DNA from: Polaromonas sp. JS666
Lineage (GTDB): Bacteria; Pseudomonadota; Gammaproteobacteria; Burkholderiales; Burkholderiaceae_C
Assembly (NCBI RefSeq): GCF_900103405.1
Contig: NZ_FNHX01000001.1
Span: 310,001 to 374,000, forward strand
Length of the DNA: 64,000 nt
Reading direction: 5' to 3'
Shown here: positions 16,766-25,791 of the stretch, one piece after another
Layout: every line of letters starts with the position of its first letter
How positions within the stretch are numbered: position 1 is the stretch's first letter
Notes under the pieces: model-generated
Told to the model about the DNA's origin: nothing
The model's input: the letters and a program-made list of their open reading frames with translations, nothing else
Databases searched by the model: none
Position numbers and translations under genes: made by a program

Positions 16766-18184
16766 TCAACGCCGACGACCTTTACGGGAGCGCAATGTGG
16801 TCCAGGCGCGTGGCGTTGCTTTTGGCTTTGACAGCACGGGTCGATCTTCAATCAACACCGAAATCCGTCTCACGGCATAAACCGATCCGTTGCAACGGAC
16901 AGTAAGATCCATGTATTGTTTGCCGGCATATTTTGTGCCTTCCTCGACGGTAAACATCTGCATTCCACCTCTGGTGTGCCCTAGATCACCGAGATAGTCA
17001 GCATCTTCCCCTTCATTGCGTACTGTCCATTCAATCATGGCCATCGCTGGGATGATTTGAGGGTTGATGATGGTAAATCGCAAGCACTGGCCTTTAGCGA
17101 CGCCAGGTACCTCATTGCGGTGAGTCTGCAAAATATTCTTGAAGCTCCAGTCAGTCGCGACCTCAATTTTCACTTCTGGAATCTGCATTAGGGCTGTTGT
17201 CGAAGCTGGATCGCTTACCTCAACGACGTCCGTCTCGGGCAGGGGCATGAGATAGGTAAGAGCTTCGCTCCAAGCTAATGCCGCTGCCACTTCATCTTCC
17301 GCCGCTTCTGCGGACTCAGCTGCTTCATAAAGCAGTTGCAGGCGTGTCAGGAACGCACCCCATGCCTCGGAGGGAATCCGATTCAAGGACTCCTTGGTGT
17401 TCACAGGGTTAAGCACATCGCGGTTTTTGTTCAAGCGTTTGTGCATTTCCTTGATCACGGTAATAAGTGCATCGTCATCATCCATCGTGATGAGCCGCTG
17501 TAGCCACATATCGTCGCTGTAGATGTTAGCCACCAAGACGGTAAGCACGATGGAGGAGGGGCGCGAGTCCGGTGCGGTCTCGAATGCAATTGCAGCCCAC
17601 GCCTTCAGGTACCGAATCAAACGCCTGAGTTGCTCTCGCTCGTCTCCACTCACCACACCTTTAAACCATTTATAAATGGCCTTAGGATCACTGTCTTCCC
17701 ATTGACCGGACAGGGTGGCCAGCTCACGTTTTTCCCTCTTGGAGTCAAGATGATAGGTCGGGGTGTCGATGTGGAAACGTTTCGCATAGATTGCCCTGGA
17801 ACAACGCTCCTTGGGCGGGTCAGCCACGTCCTTGACTGCGGGATGTCCCAATTTAAATGTCAGCAGTTCCCGTTGCACCCATGTCCGTAGTTGCTGCGCC
17901 GTCGGTGCAATCTCCACTGCCTTGGGATCCCAATCGAAATAGATTCCCAAGTCCACATCGTATTCTTCGTCTCGATGAACCGGTTTGATCAAAGTACCGT
18001 ATTTGTAGGAGCCCTGCAGCCACGTAGTGATGGGATAACCGTACCCGGTCAACTCGGCTTTGAGGTAGTCAGCGAGTTCATTCCACTGCTGCTGCAAAAA
18101 CTCTCGCTGCTCGGTCGTGGGGGTAACACGCTCGTACAGCGTATGTTCGGCCTGGCCATTGAAAAGTCGCGAAGCTTTACCCAT
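16766..18184 (-). CDS. CD-NTase with AGS-C sensor-like domain
   Basis: Cyclic-oligonucleotide synthase of the CD-NTase (SMODS) family. The nucleotidyltransferase core has GS at 58-59 ('LQGSYKYGT'), the metal Asp pair at 76 and 78 ('EYDVDLG'), and a third Asp at 140 ('RFHIDTP'). The C-terminal about 130 residues ('GDLGHTRGG', 'GTKYAGKQYMDLTVRC', 'VYAVRRISVLI') match the AGS-C domain found after SMODS NTases. It lies 30 bases after cap3 and would be the fifth gene of the capV operon. Unlike the DncV homologue, its C-terminus is basic (ends GRRR) without a terminal Gly or Ala, so Cap2 conjugation is unlikely. Its product and effector are unknown. Confidence 0.85.
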   Translation of the reverse strand: MGKASRLFNGQAEHTLYERVTPTTEQREFLQQQWNELADYLKAELTGYGYPITTWLQGSYKYGTLIKPVHRDEEYDVDLGIYFDWDPKAVEIAPTAQQLRTWVQRELLTFKLGHPAVKDVADPPKERCSRAIYAKRFHIDTPTYHLDSKREKRELATLSGQWEDSDPKAIYKWFKGVVSGDEREQLRRLIRYLKAWAAIAFETAPDSRPSSIVLTVLVANIYSDDMWLQRLITMDDDDALITVIKEMHKRLNKNRDVLNPVNTKESLNRIPSEAWGAFLTRLQLLYEAAESAEAAEDEVAAALAWSEALTYLMPLPETDVVEVSDPASTTALMQIPEVKIEVATDWSFKNILQTHRNEVPGVAKGQCLRFTIINPQIIPAMAMIEWTVRNEGEDADYLGDLGHTRGGMQMFTVEEGTKYAGKQYMDLTVRCNGSVYAVRRISVLIEDRPVLSKPKATPRAWTTLRSRKGRRR

Positions 18185-18214
18185 TTGAGTCTCCTCCTGT
18201 TGTATGAAGCGGTG

Positions 18215-18679
18215 TCAAGCCAAAAGCGGGAGTGCCTGGCGGATGTCACGGTTGTGGCCCACGCCCAACCACAATTGCGCGAGCGTTCCAGCGATCAGAA
18301 ACACCATGGGCTTGCGCTGAAACAGGCAGATGGAATTCCACTCGCGGCTGTCGATTGGCGAAGGTGACGGGTGTCGTTCGGGATGGGAATGCCACTCCCC
18401 GATATAGTCCACGACGCCGCCGGAATTTAGCCAGCCGGCAAGGGCTCTGGCCTGGTGACCCTTATCCTTTCGCTGGAAACTCGTGCGAGAGCGCTTGTCA
18501 TCGGGGTAGGGCGTGGTCAAGCCCGTCACGTGCAGATGGTCGTCACGCCGGAGGCCTAGAAGAATTCCTCCTGATTCAGCATCGGTGCTTTTCAGCTGGC
18601 GATTCCCCATTACCACTTCCAAGACAGCATCATCAATGAGCAGCCGGGCCGTGGAGATGAGCGGGTGCTGCAGCATCAT
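18215..18679 (-). CDS. cap3: Cap3-like JAB/JAMM isopeptidase
   Basis: Zinc-dependent protease of type II CBASS that cleaves the conjugates made by Cap2. The 154-residue JAB domain has Glu35 ('AESGGILLG') and the JAMM signature HSH at 97-99 with Asp at 110, i.e. HxHx10D, followed by the expected 'SREWN' segment. Its start overlaps the cap2 stop by four bases. Confidence 0.92.
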   Translation of the reverse strand: MMLQHPLISTARLLIDDAVLEVVMGNRQLKSTDAESGGILLGLRRDDHLHVTGLTTPYPDDKRSRTSFQRKDKGHQARALAGWLNSGGVVDYIGEWHSHPERHPSPSPIDSREWNSICLFQRKPMVFLIAGTLAQLWLGVGHNRDIRQALPLLA

Positions 18680-20343
18680 GGCGTCAGGCAGGCCGGGCAG
18701 CCGGCCAGACGCAGTGGGTTATGATTTTCCACGGCAAACAGGTCGGCATTCTCGCTTTTGCGGGTCCGAAACCGTGGACTGGGATTACCCTTCAGCCAGT
18801 CGCAGATGATGTCCGCGGCAAGGGCCGTCGCGTGCATCGGCGCGGACACCGCATACGGTGTAAAGGAGTGGCAACCGAGCACTTTACTGGTAGGCGGCCG
18901 CTTGAGGATCGGGAAGCGGTCCTGCCGATGGACGGCAGGGTTGACCTCCTTCAGGCATCGAAAGCAGGCCAGTTCCTCCTTGTCGGTCCACAAACACTGA
19001 ACGCATTCGCCGTTGCCTTTGATCCAGACGTACAGCACAGGAACTTTGCTCCCGGCGTCAAGCCAGGCTTCGTTGAGGTACTCACTTACTGCTTCCTCGC
19101 CGGTAGCATCGATGACCAGATCAGTGGCGAATAGGGAAGGGCAGTCCACCACATCCGCACTAACGGCTTCTATATTCGCAAGCGGAAACTGCCTAAGCAA
19201 ATCGGTGCGTAGCTTGCGGGCCTTTGCCTGTGCCAACGAGTCATAGCCGAGGTAGTGACGTCCCAAGTTCTCTGGACCCAAGATGTCGTTATCTAGCAAC
19301 CGCAACAGTCCGCCTTCAGAGCCTGCACCCAGCCTAACAAGCGCCGCAGCCAGATGGGAACCAATCGCCCCGCATCCGACCAGCGTGATGCGCTTGCCAC
19401 TAAGATCTCGGAAACTCAGATTACGGCTGTGCACGAATCCCGGGCTGATGTCCGTGAATGAGAGCCGGTGAATGTCAATGGATTTCCCATGATCGTGCAG
19501 GCGCTTCTTGCATTCGGAGGGCTTGGTAGCGCCTTTCATGGCGCTCTCCACTTCGAACATAAAACCAATCCATCCAACTGGGCTATGGATGGCCATTGGC
19601 AACATCTTGAAGCCATACGCTGTCGTTTGCCCCAGAAGATGCTGAATCTCGTTATACATTTTCATGTCCCACTCGCGGAGCCATTCAAACAACTGGGCCA
19701 CCGTGCGGGGGAACTGGGCCGGAACCGGTGGCAGGCGGGTAGACCGAAAAATCCAGCAACGGTTTGAACTAGGCAGCAACTCACCGAGTGCCATGGAATT
19801 GGCCAATACCTTCGCGTCTTCACTCGTGTCGGCAATGACCGCCACTCTTCCGCTGTCTTTTGTGAGGAAATTGATAGATGCCGACTGCACGCCGCGCGTG
19901 GAACTTCCCATGTACACCCGAATGGGCTGCGGGTCTTCCTTGCCCCAGTGCACCAGAAATTCGATCTGAAGATCGCCGAGCCGGTACGCCTCGTCCTTCA
20001 AGACCTTTTCGAGTACAGACTGGGCTTGTTCCAGACACTGCGCAATCGCCGTGGCTGGGTCGTATCGGTCAAGCACCACACTCTTTGGTGCAAAGTAGCA
20101 CAGCCCACCGTCATTGTTCAGATGAGGCCGCAGACGTGGAAACTTCTGAAGTCCGTCGACCACTTGAATCTCAGGATAGTCGAAAAAATTCCAATCCTTG
20201 ATAAAGAACAAGATAGGAAGGTCCCCAGCCGAGAGGGTTAGACTTCCTTTGTAGAGGCGCCACCCTTTGACCATACCGCGGTCAACGAAGCCTCGGGCAG
20301 CAAGCTCACGCAGAGCGCTGCCAAGTCGTTCATTCGCAGGCAT
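18676..20343 (-). CDS. cap2: Cap2-like E2-E1 fusion (ThiF family)
   Basis: Ubiquitin-like conjugating enzyme that attaches the C-terminus of the CD-NTase to a target and primes it. The N-terminal E2-like domain contains 'GGLCYFAP' with candidate catalytic Cys82. The C-terminal E1/ThiF domain has the nucleotide motif 'LVGCGAIGSH' (321-330), acidic residues 'LLDNDILGPENLGRHYLG' (349-366), and cysteines in 'CFRC' (460-463), one a candidate E1 nucleophile. The 555-residue length fits Cap2. It lies 9 bases after dncV and overlaps cap3. Confidence 0.93.
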   Translation of the reverse strand: MPANERLGSALRELAARGFVDRGMVKGWRLYKGSLTLSAGDLPILFFIKDWNFFDYPEIQVVDGLQKFPRLRPHLNNDGGLCYFAPKSVVLDRYDPATAIAQCLEQAQSVLEKVLKDEAYRLGDLQIEFLVHWGKEDPQPIRVYMGSSTRGVQSASINFLTKDSGRVAVIADTSEDAKVLANSMALGELLPSSNRCWIFRSTRLPPVPAQFPRTVAQLFEWLREWDMKMYNEIQHLLGQTTAYGFKMLPMAIHSPVGWIGFMFEVESAMKGATKPSECKKRLHDHGKSIDIHRLSFTDISPGFVHSRNLSFRDLSGKRITLVGCGAIGSHLAAALVRLGAGSEGGLLRLLDNDILGPENLGRHYLGYDSLAQAKARKLRTDLLRQFPLANIEAVSADVVDCPSLFATDLVIDATGEEAVSEYLNEAWLDAGSKVPVLYVWIKGNGECVQCLWTDKEELACFRCLKEVNPAVHRQDRFPILKRPPTSKVLGCHSFTPYAVSAPMHATALAADIICDWLKGNPSPRFRTRKSENADLFAVENHNPLRLAGCPACLTP

Positions 20344-20352
20344 GACCAGCCA

Positions 20353-21525
20353 TTACCCCGCACTCGTTGCCCGCACCACCGGCGGGACCACCAATTTGGG
20401 CGCTACTGCCAGGATGGCCGCCACCGCTGTTTCAGTATCAACGAGCTCCTCATCGGTAGGAATGCGGTCGCCGAGGTGGTCACGCATGTCCGCGATTGCC
20501 AACTGTTTTTGATAGTCGGCACGATTTCGGGCCTGCTCGATGGCAGCCGCACATAGCGCAGCTTTACTCGAAACATCCTCGCGCTCCTGAGGAGACAATC
20601 GATTGAATGCCTCCTTGCCCTGGTCGATGCCGGCTTCCCGAATATCGGTTTTTATGGCCTCAGAGAACAAGCGCATTGAATTTTCGAATGCGATGTCGTC
20701 ACGGCCAGGTTGAGGGATAAATTTCTGGGCTATCGCGATCATGATCGCGACAGATGTTGGTCCTCCACCATTAGGCCAGCGATGGTCGCGCCATGCCTTG
20801 GCATACCGGCAGATGCGACGCAACTGCTCGCTATGTTGTTCAACACGGTCGTTAAACCAGCGCGACACGTGCTCTGGGTCCGAGGGAATCCACTCGCCCG
20901 ACCGGGTGGCTAGCATCACGCAGTCAAGGTCCTCCCAGAGCTGCTGTGGAAGCTCACCGAACTCGACGCTTTCAGACAGCGCGGCGGAATCATGAACGCT
21001 ACTGCTCCAGGACTTGTTCATCGCCCTCTCCCTGATCTGGGCGAACTGCTCTGCCGGTGCTGCATAGAGCGGTACATCGATATGGCCCCACGACGCGATC
21101 TTGACGCGGATGCAAGTAGCTTTGCCAGGCAGCAGCGCCCACTTTTTTTCTTCGCACAGTTTTTTTAGAAGGCCTTCGACTAAAAGAAAATAGGCTTTGG
21201 CCATGGCGTGAGGTGGCCCTTTTTCCTCCCATACCTCGACAGGCAGGTAAACACCGAAGTCCCAATCCATCTCCTGTGGAGGCATGTAGGGTGGCTGCAC
21301 GCAGGTTTTGTATGACCACGAGCCTTGCGTGCGAAAGCGCGGTTCGACTTGCCGCGGCATGCCTAGCAATGAAACTGTGGCGGCAGCGATGCCCGATCGC
21401 AGGTGATCCCGTATGTCATTTTTCGCTTGCGCCAGCTCGTCGCGCTGATCGGGCGTGGGCTCGATTTCATCGCTGAAAACTTGACGGTCGGTCGACAGAT
21501 ACAACAACTTGTTGAGTTTGAGCAT
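20353..21525 (-). CDS. dncV: DncV-like CD-NTase (3'3'-cGAMP synthase type)
   Basis: Closely resembles Vibrio cholerae DncV in motif order: 'RTQGSWSYKT' (GS at 68-69), 'QEMDWDFGVYLP' (D87, D89), 'HIDVPLYA' (D150), then 'WFNDRVEQHSEQLRRICRYAKAWRD' and 'GGPTS'. DncV-clade enzymes mainly make 3'3'-cGAMP, which activates CapV. The C-terminus ends TSAG, a terminal glycine suitable for Cap2 thioester chemistry. The order capV-dncV-cap2-cap3 is that of the V. cholerae locus. Three bases separate it from capV. Confidence 0.94.
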   Translation of the reverse strand: MLKLNKLLYLSTDRQVFSDEIEPTPDQRDELAQAKNDIRDHLRSGIAAATVSLLGMPRQVEPRFRTQGSWSYKTCVQPPYMPPQEMDWDFGVYLPVEVWEEKGPPHAMAKAYFLLVEGLLKKLCEEKKWALLPGKATCIRVKIASWGHIDVPLYAAPAEQFAQIRERAMNKSWSSSVHDSAALSESVEFGELPQQLWEDLDCVMLATRSGEWIPSDPEHVSRWFNDRVEQHSEQLRRICRYAKAWRDHRWPNGGGPTSVAIMIAIAQKFIPQPGRDDIAFENSMRLFSEAIKTDIREAGIDQGKEAFNRLSPQEREDVSSKAALCAAAIEQARNRADYQKQLAIADMRDHLGDRIPTDEELVDTETAVAAILAVAPKLVVPPVVRATSAG

Positions 21526-21527
21526 GA

Positions 21528-22574
21528 TTACACCTTGGGAGCGGCATTTGCGCCGTAGTGGAAGATCGCGCGTGCCGGCGCGTGGGAGAGGAATTGCTGA
21601 ATCTTCGAATTGCTGATCGCGGCCTTCGAACGCTCCGCGCCTGATCCAAGCAAGACCTCACGAGCAGCTGCGTTCGCCTTGTCGAGAGCCACGGCGCCCG
21701 CCCGCTTGTCCGTCAGTTCATCGTCCAGATGGACGTAGTGCTCACCGAGCATGTGCTTGACGATGAAATCTGTCAGTGACTCCTGGACCGAAATCGCAAG
21801 CCCAAAGAGCCGTTTTGGCGTCTCCGCCGGACTGAGCCCGCCCCAGTCCATCGTCCCGCCCCGCCGGTTCGCACGCGGATCGACCGTGAAGCGGGACGAC
21901 AGGGTGCCAATCGAGAGCATCCACACGTCTTTGACATCGCGGGCAAAGAATGTCTGGGCTTCGTGAACCCCCAGTAAGCCTGGTGCGTTGGCGAAGAGCC
22001 CGCCGTCCACATACTGGCTATTACCGAAGCAGTGGCGGGGGAAATAGGCCGGCGCGGCGCTTGTCGCCATCCCGACGTCGACAAGCCGATGCAAATGGTC
22101 ACGCTTGAAATCAGGATGGTGAGGGGTTTTGAAAACCACAGGCATACCCGTCGAATAGTTGATCGACGGGACAATGACGGGGTGTTGGCACTGGCCAAGC
22201 AACTGCTCGCCGAACACGTCCTTGTCGGCAAGCAGTCGATTGAGAGGGACGGGCGAATAGGGCGCACGCCATACGCCCCAGAAGGATCGCCGCTTCTTGA
22301 AAATTTCCTCACCATGCTCGACAAAGAGGTCAACCATGCGCTGGGCTGGAATTTCCATCGCTATGGCGAGGGCCAAGATCCCACCGATAGAAGTGCCCGT
22401 GACGAGGTCAAATCGCCGACCAATGGGGGTTCCACCCATCTCGGCTTCTAGGTCAGCCAGGATCTTGGCCGTATACAAACCTCTGTAGCCACCACCGGAA
22501 AGCGCCAGAATTTGAAAGCGACCGCTTCTAGGCTCCTGGACATTTTCCAGGGGATTCAGGCTTGACGTAGTCAT
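21528..22574 (-). CDS. capV: CapV-like patatin phospholipase effector
   Basis: Effector that degrades inner-membrane phospholipid when bound by the cyclic dinucleotide, killing the infected cell. It has the patatin oxyanion motif GGGYRG (27-32), nucleophile Ser62 in GTSIG, and the Asp of the dyad at 190 in 'VDGGLFANAP'. The length of 348 residues matches CapV (about 355). I place the start at 22574: a GGAG lies eight bases upstream, the patatin domain begins about 20 residues in, and longer versions of the frame run antisense through the capW gene. Confidence 0.94.
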   Translation of the reverse strand: MTTSSLNPLENVQEPRSGRFQILALSGGGYRGLYTAKILADLEAEMGGTPIGRRFDLVTGTSIGGILALAIAMEIPAQRMVDLFVEHGEEIFKKRRSFWGVWRAPYSPVPLNRLLADKDVFGEQLLGQCQHPVIVPSINYSTGMPVVFKTPHHPDFKRDHLHRLVDVGMATSAAPAYFPRHCFGNSQYVDGGLFANAPGLLGVHEAQTFFARDVKDVWMLSIGTLSSRFTVDPRANRRGGTMDWGGLSPAETPKRLFGLAISVQESLTDFIVKHMLGEHYVHLDDELTDKRAGAVALDKANAAAREVLLGSGAERSKAAISNSKIQQFLSHAPARAIFHYGANAAPKV

Positions 22575-22589
22575 AAAGACCACTCCGCA

Positions 22590-22605
22590 GGGTGGCTTAC
22601 CACCC
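22590..22605 (-). repeat. perfect hairpin in the capV leader
   Basis: GGGTGG-ctta-CCACCC: six paired bases and a four-base loop, 16-31 bases upstream of the capV ATG and just beyond its Shine-Dalgarno. It could be a repressor site or an RNA structure limiting capV translation. Confidence 0.5.
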
Positions 22606-22706
22606 CTAAAGAGCATTTTTGAACAGAATCTGCCACAAAACCTCCGTTGCCAGCAGTAACAGCGCAAATCGCGAATTTTGCTAAGCTTGGGATATTCTAG
22701 GTCATA

Positions 22707-22735
22707 TTTACTGTGATCGTCATAACTAATATAAT
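22707..22735 (+). promoter_or_regulatory. sigma-70-type promoter of capW with TCATAAC repeats
   Basis: TTTACT (22707-22712), a 17-base spacer and a consensus TATAAT (22730-22735). The expected start of transcription is only a few bases before the capW ATG at 22746, giving a very short or leaderless mRNA. TCATAAC occurs twice (22720-22726 and 22735-22741), flanking the -10 box; these are candidate binding sites for the autoregulator. Confidence 0.6.
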
Positions 22736-22745
22736 CATAACCTGT

Positions 22746-23693
22746 ATGGAAACACATTTCGAATCCGTCTATGGCCCTCCAGGCGATCAGCCTGAACCGC
22801 TGAGCTGGAGCCAGGACCGGAGGCTCAAATTCATCGACTTTCGGCTGCGGTGGGAGGGGCGAGTGAATCGATCCGACTTGGTCGAGTTCTTCAACATATC
22901 GCTGCCGCAGGCATCGGTAGACCTGTCCAAGTACACAGAAACTGCTCCTGACAACCTCAAATACGACCCAAAGGCGAAGGCCTATATCCGGACCGAGTAC
23001 TTCCACCCCATCTACCAGAGAAGCGCATCAAAGACCTATCTCAATGAGTTGCTTGCTTTGGACGCTGGCACGATGGAAGCGGCGTCGAGTTTTGTGCGAT
23101 GGTCTCCGCCTATGGCAACCGTCCCAACGCCAGGCAGAGAGGTAGATGGCGCTGTGTTGATGCTTCTCTTGAATGCCATTCGCGAGGGACGGATGATCAA
23201 TGTGCAATACCAAACCATGGGCAAAGAAGAAGCCACCCACCGAATCCTCTCGCCACATGCGATTGCTCATGATGGACAACGTTGGCACGTACGAGCCTAT
23301 TGCCACACTCGCAACAAATTCCGCGACTTTGTGATTGCACGTCTTAGTACCGTTCAAGTTGGAGGACAGAGCGCTATACCGGTTGCAGAAGATCAGGAAT
23401 GGCACACGATCCTCATGCTCGTGCTAACTCCACATCCAGCACTTCCTCATGCCAGCAGAAGGGCGCTGGAGATCGATTACGCGATGACTGACGGGAGACT
23501 TGAAGTCAAATGTCGACATGCCATGCTGTTGTACACCTTGATTCGGCTCGGCTTGATGTATGAGCGAAGCGTCCCTGCCGTTCAGCAAATTGCTCTTTTC
23601 AATGAAGAAGAGATCGAACCATATCTACGGATGCTAGGTGCCAGCTTCGAAGGCCAACAAGGAAGATTGTTTAGTGGGAATATGGGCGTATGA
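22746..23693 (+). CDS. capW: CapW-like WYL-domain transcriptional repressor
   Basis: A 315-residue regulator with an N-terminal winged HTH ('WSQDRRLKFIDFRLRWEGRVNRSDLVEFF', 'SLPQASVDLSKY'), a central WYL domain ('HDGQRWHVRAYC', 'FVIARLS') and a C-terminal WCX-like domain containing 'HPALPHASRRALEIDYAM'. This is the CapW/BrxR architecture. CapW represses CBASS operons and is released during infection. It is divergent from capV across 171 bases, the position expected. I chose ATG 22746 rather than a GTG at 22713 because the GTG lies inside the promoter. Confidence 0.9.
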   Translation: METHFESVYGPPGDQPEPLSWSQDRRLKFIDFRLRWEGRVNRSDLVEFFNISLPQASVDLSKYTETAPDNLKYDPKAKAYIRTEYFHPIYQRSASKTYLNELLALDAGTMEAASSFVRWSPPMATVPTPGREVDGAVLMLLLNAIREGRMINVQYQTMGKEEATHRILSPHAIAHDGQRWHVRAYCHTRNKFRDFVIARLSTVQVGGQSAIPVAEDQEWHTILMLVLTPHPALPHASRRALEIDYAMTDGRLEVKCRHAMLLYTLIRLGLMYERSVPAVQQIALFNEEEIEPYLRMLGASFEGQQGRLFSGNMGV

Positions 23694-23753
23694 ACTCGCA
23701 TTGACTAAGTATGGTGTTCGCTTTAAATCGGGTTTATGGGAGCTTAGTTCCGG

Positions 23754-25295
23754 ATGATTCCGACATACCACCATAGCTCTCCGCTTTTGGCCCCAGCGCT
23801 AAGCGAAAATGATCTGCAGAAAGCCATTCTTCGCGAAATACGCAGGTATAGTGCTGCGTCTGTCGTGGATGCGGCATTGCGTCTTCTGTGGGCGGAGTAC
23901 CCGAATCGGCTTGAGGCCTTACAAACCGCTCCGTGGCATATCCTGCTGCTCGTAAAGTGGGCCTTACGCGATCCGCAAGTCCGGCTGCGCATCGGTCGGC
24001 GAATCACCCCACAGGAGTTCGACAATTTACGTCGAGGTGTGCAAGAACTGGTTGGCAGCGAATACCGCGAACACCCGCCGCAAAACCTTCATCTGATGAT
24101 GCGGTCGCATTTCCAGCAATTCGATTTCCAACGTCCTGAAGGTTGGGGTGTCTTCCGATGGCCAGCATTGATTGCACGCGAGTCGAGATCAAAGCCTTCT
24201 CAGCGGCAGTTTCTGGAGTACCTTGGGCTACCCCCTGAGCATTTTATGGACCTCGCCTTCGGTGCCCTCGCCGCGGGAATGTCTCGTGCATTCCCCCTTT
24301 CACCCAACTGGTTCGCGCAGCTACGTCCGGCTTATGGGGCAAGCATCGATGCGTTTTGGAATCTTGTTGCTCGTGACCTGCCGGGTCTGCGCGCTGACCT
24401 GCTCCGTGAAGGGCAGATGCAGCAGTTGCCGCTTCGCCAGGAACTCTACGAGGCGCCATATCTGAAGCGGTATCCCTTGTTCAAGATGCGCAACGGGCAC
24501 TACGGCACATGGCACCCACTTCTATTGGCAAGGTCACTCGAGGAAATCGTGCATCTCAAGCTCACTCCGCTGCAGGGCGGCTATACGGAGCCATTCAGCC
24601 GACTATTCGAACAATACGTGTGGCAACTGGCTCAGACCATGAGTAGTAACACCATCATCGAAGACGAATACTGCAAGATAGAAGGGGAGAGGGCTCCCGT
24701 CGTTGAAGCGATCATTCCTTGTGGTGAGTGCAACGTCTTTGTCGAGGCGAAGATGGCACTTTTCGGTGATGATGTGCTTTTAACTGACAATGAAATGCAG
24801 GCGTATCAGAAAACCAAGCGAGTTCGCGACGGCATTAAGCAAGCTTGGAAGGTAGGAAAATCTGTTCGACTTCCCGCGAGCCGATTCTCACAGTGCACCC
24901 GCGCTGCGGAGGACTTTCTCCTGGTGGTGACAAGCCGTGAGCTTTTCCTGGGCGACGGACAAAAACTCCTGCGGCTGTATCCGGCAGACAAGTTTAATTA
25001 CCCTGATGAAGAGTGCCGCAGCAATATGCCACTGCACAACGTATTCATTTTGTCCGTCGAGACCTATGAACGCTTGAGTGTTGCAGTAGCATCGGGTGCG
25101 GTCGTGCTACCTCTGCTGTTGAAAGAAGCAGTCTCAAAAAATAAAGACCCTTCTACATCTGCAATACTATTCGAAGATTTTTTTGGCAAATACGTAAAGA
25201 GTTGGGGCATGACGGAGCTACTTGACTCGGCGCGTAAAGAATCCCAGCGTCGGCTCGCACATGCATTCGGAACGTCGGAAGATTTCTTCGGTTAG
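23754..25295 (+). CDS. unknown defence-island protein, PD-(D/E)XK-like
   Basis: I do not recognise this 513-residue protein by name. Around residues 278-345 it has 'EPFSRLFEQYVWQL', a strand with 'EDEY', then 'APVVEAI' and 'CNVFVEAKMALFG'. The E-x12-ExK spacing and its setting resemble a PD-(D/E)XK nuclease domain placed after a helix carrying 'FE.YV'. No membrane segments are seen. It is 60 bases downstream of capW on the same strand and may be cotranscribed. A nuclease effector or an independent defence gene are both possible. Confidence 0.7.
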   Translation: MIPTYHHSSPLLAPALSENDLQKAILREIRRYSAASVVDAALRLLWAEYPNRLEALQTAPWHILLLVKWALRDPQVRLRIGRRITPQEFDNLRRGVQELVGSEYREHPPQNLHLMMRSHFQQFDFQRPEGWGVFRWPALIARESRSKPSQRQFLEYLGLPPEHFMDLAFGALAAGMSRAFPLSPNWFAQLRPAYGASIDAFWNLVARDLPGLRADLLREGQMQQLPLRQELYEAPYLKRYPLFKMRNGHYGTWHPLLLARSLEEIVHLKLTPLQGGYTEPFSRLFEQYVWQLAQTMSSNTIIEDEYCKIEGERAPVVEAIIPCGECNVFVEAKMALFGDDVLLTDNEMQAYQKTKRVRDGIKQAWKVGKSVRLPASRFSQCTRAAEDFLLVVTSRELFLGDGQKLLRLYPADKFNYPDEECRSNMPLHNVFILSVETYERLSVAVASGAVVLPLLLKEAVSKNKDPSTSAILFEDFFGKYVKSWGMTELLDSARKESQRRLAHAFGTSEDFFG

Positions 25296-25492
25296 TAGAG
25301 ACACAAATCATGCCCCCATTTAGCCCGTCTAGCATTGCGTGCGACTTCCTTCCCACCGAGAGTGATCTCCGGGTCAAGTGAATTCTGGATCGCACCTAGC
25401 ACGCTAAGGGTCACAAACGTAAGGCACAGAGGAAACCCGATTAGCGCAAATAAAAGGCGCTGGAGCCCAGAAAAGGCAGCTGCAGCCGCCAT
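25292..25492 (-). CDS. possible small membrane protein
   Basis: A 66-codon frame with one strongly hydrophobic segment ('LLFALIGFPLCLTFVTLSVLGAI') and a basic tail. It starts inside the end of the 95-residue gene at 25441-25728 (52-base overlap) and meets the end of the preceding plus-strand gene. No clear ribosome site. Only the hydrophobic composition and position support it. Confidence 0.3.
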   Translation of the reverse strand: MAAAAAFSGLQRLLFALIGFPLCLTFVTLSVLGAIQNSLDPEITLGGKEVARNARRAKWGHDLCLY

Positions 25493-25728
25493 TTGGCTTG
25501 CACCGCGGCCGCTGCGTCTTGCAGTGATGCCGCCAGCTCCTCACCACACCCGTAAGGGATTATCAGGCGCCAGTTCTTTTCCAAGCTGTGCCCGCCCGCC
25601 AGCTGGTCAACCATGATCACGGGTTCAGTTTTCGGCCAAAGCCCAGTCATACGTTCGTCGCGGCGAGCTAGTCGCAGAATTTCCAGGGCGATTTCGTCCC
25701 TGGTACGGGTTTCAAGGGCAAACAACAT
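25441..25728 (-). CDS. small protein of unknown function
   Basis: A 95-residue protein with an amphipathic N-terminal helix ('TRDEIALEILRLARRDERM'), a short strand region and a C-terminal Ala/Gln-rich helix. A GGAAG eight bases before the ATG supports translation. No family recognised. It is convergent with the PD-(D/E)XK-like gene and is probably an island gene. Confidence 0.6.
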   Translation of the reverse strand: MLFALETRTRDEIALEILRLARRDERMTGLWPKTEPVIMVDQLAGGHSLEKNWRLIIPYGCGEELAASLQDAAAAVQAKWRLQLPFLGSSAFYLR

Positions 25729-25791
25729 TTAACTTCCTTCAGACGCAACAGCGCGCCGAAAGAGATCATGTCGTCACGACAAAAAAATGTG

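Noticed and set aside
22575-23006. N-terminal extension of the patatin gene to 23006
   Set aside because: The extra 144 codons run antisense through the capW coding region; the patatin motif and ribosome site fit a start at 22574.
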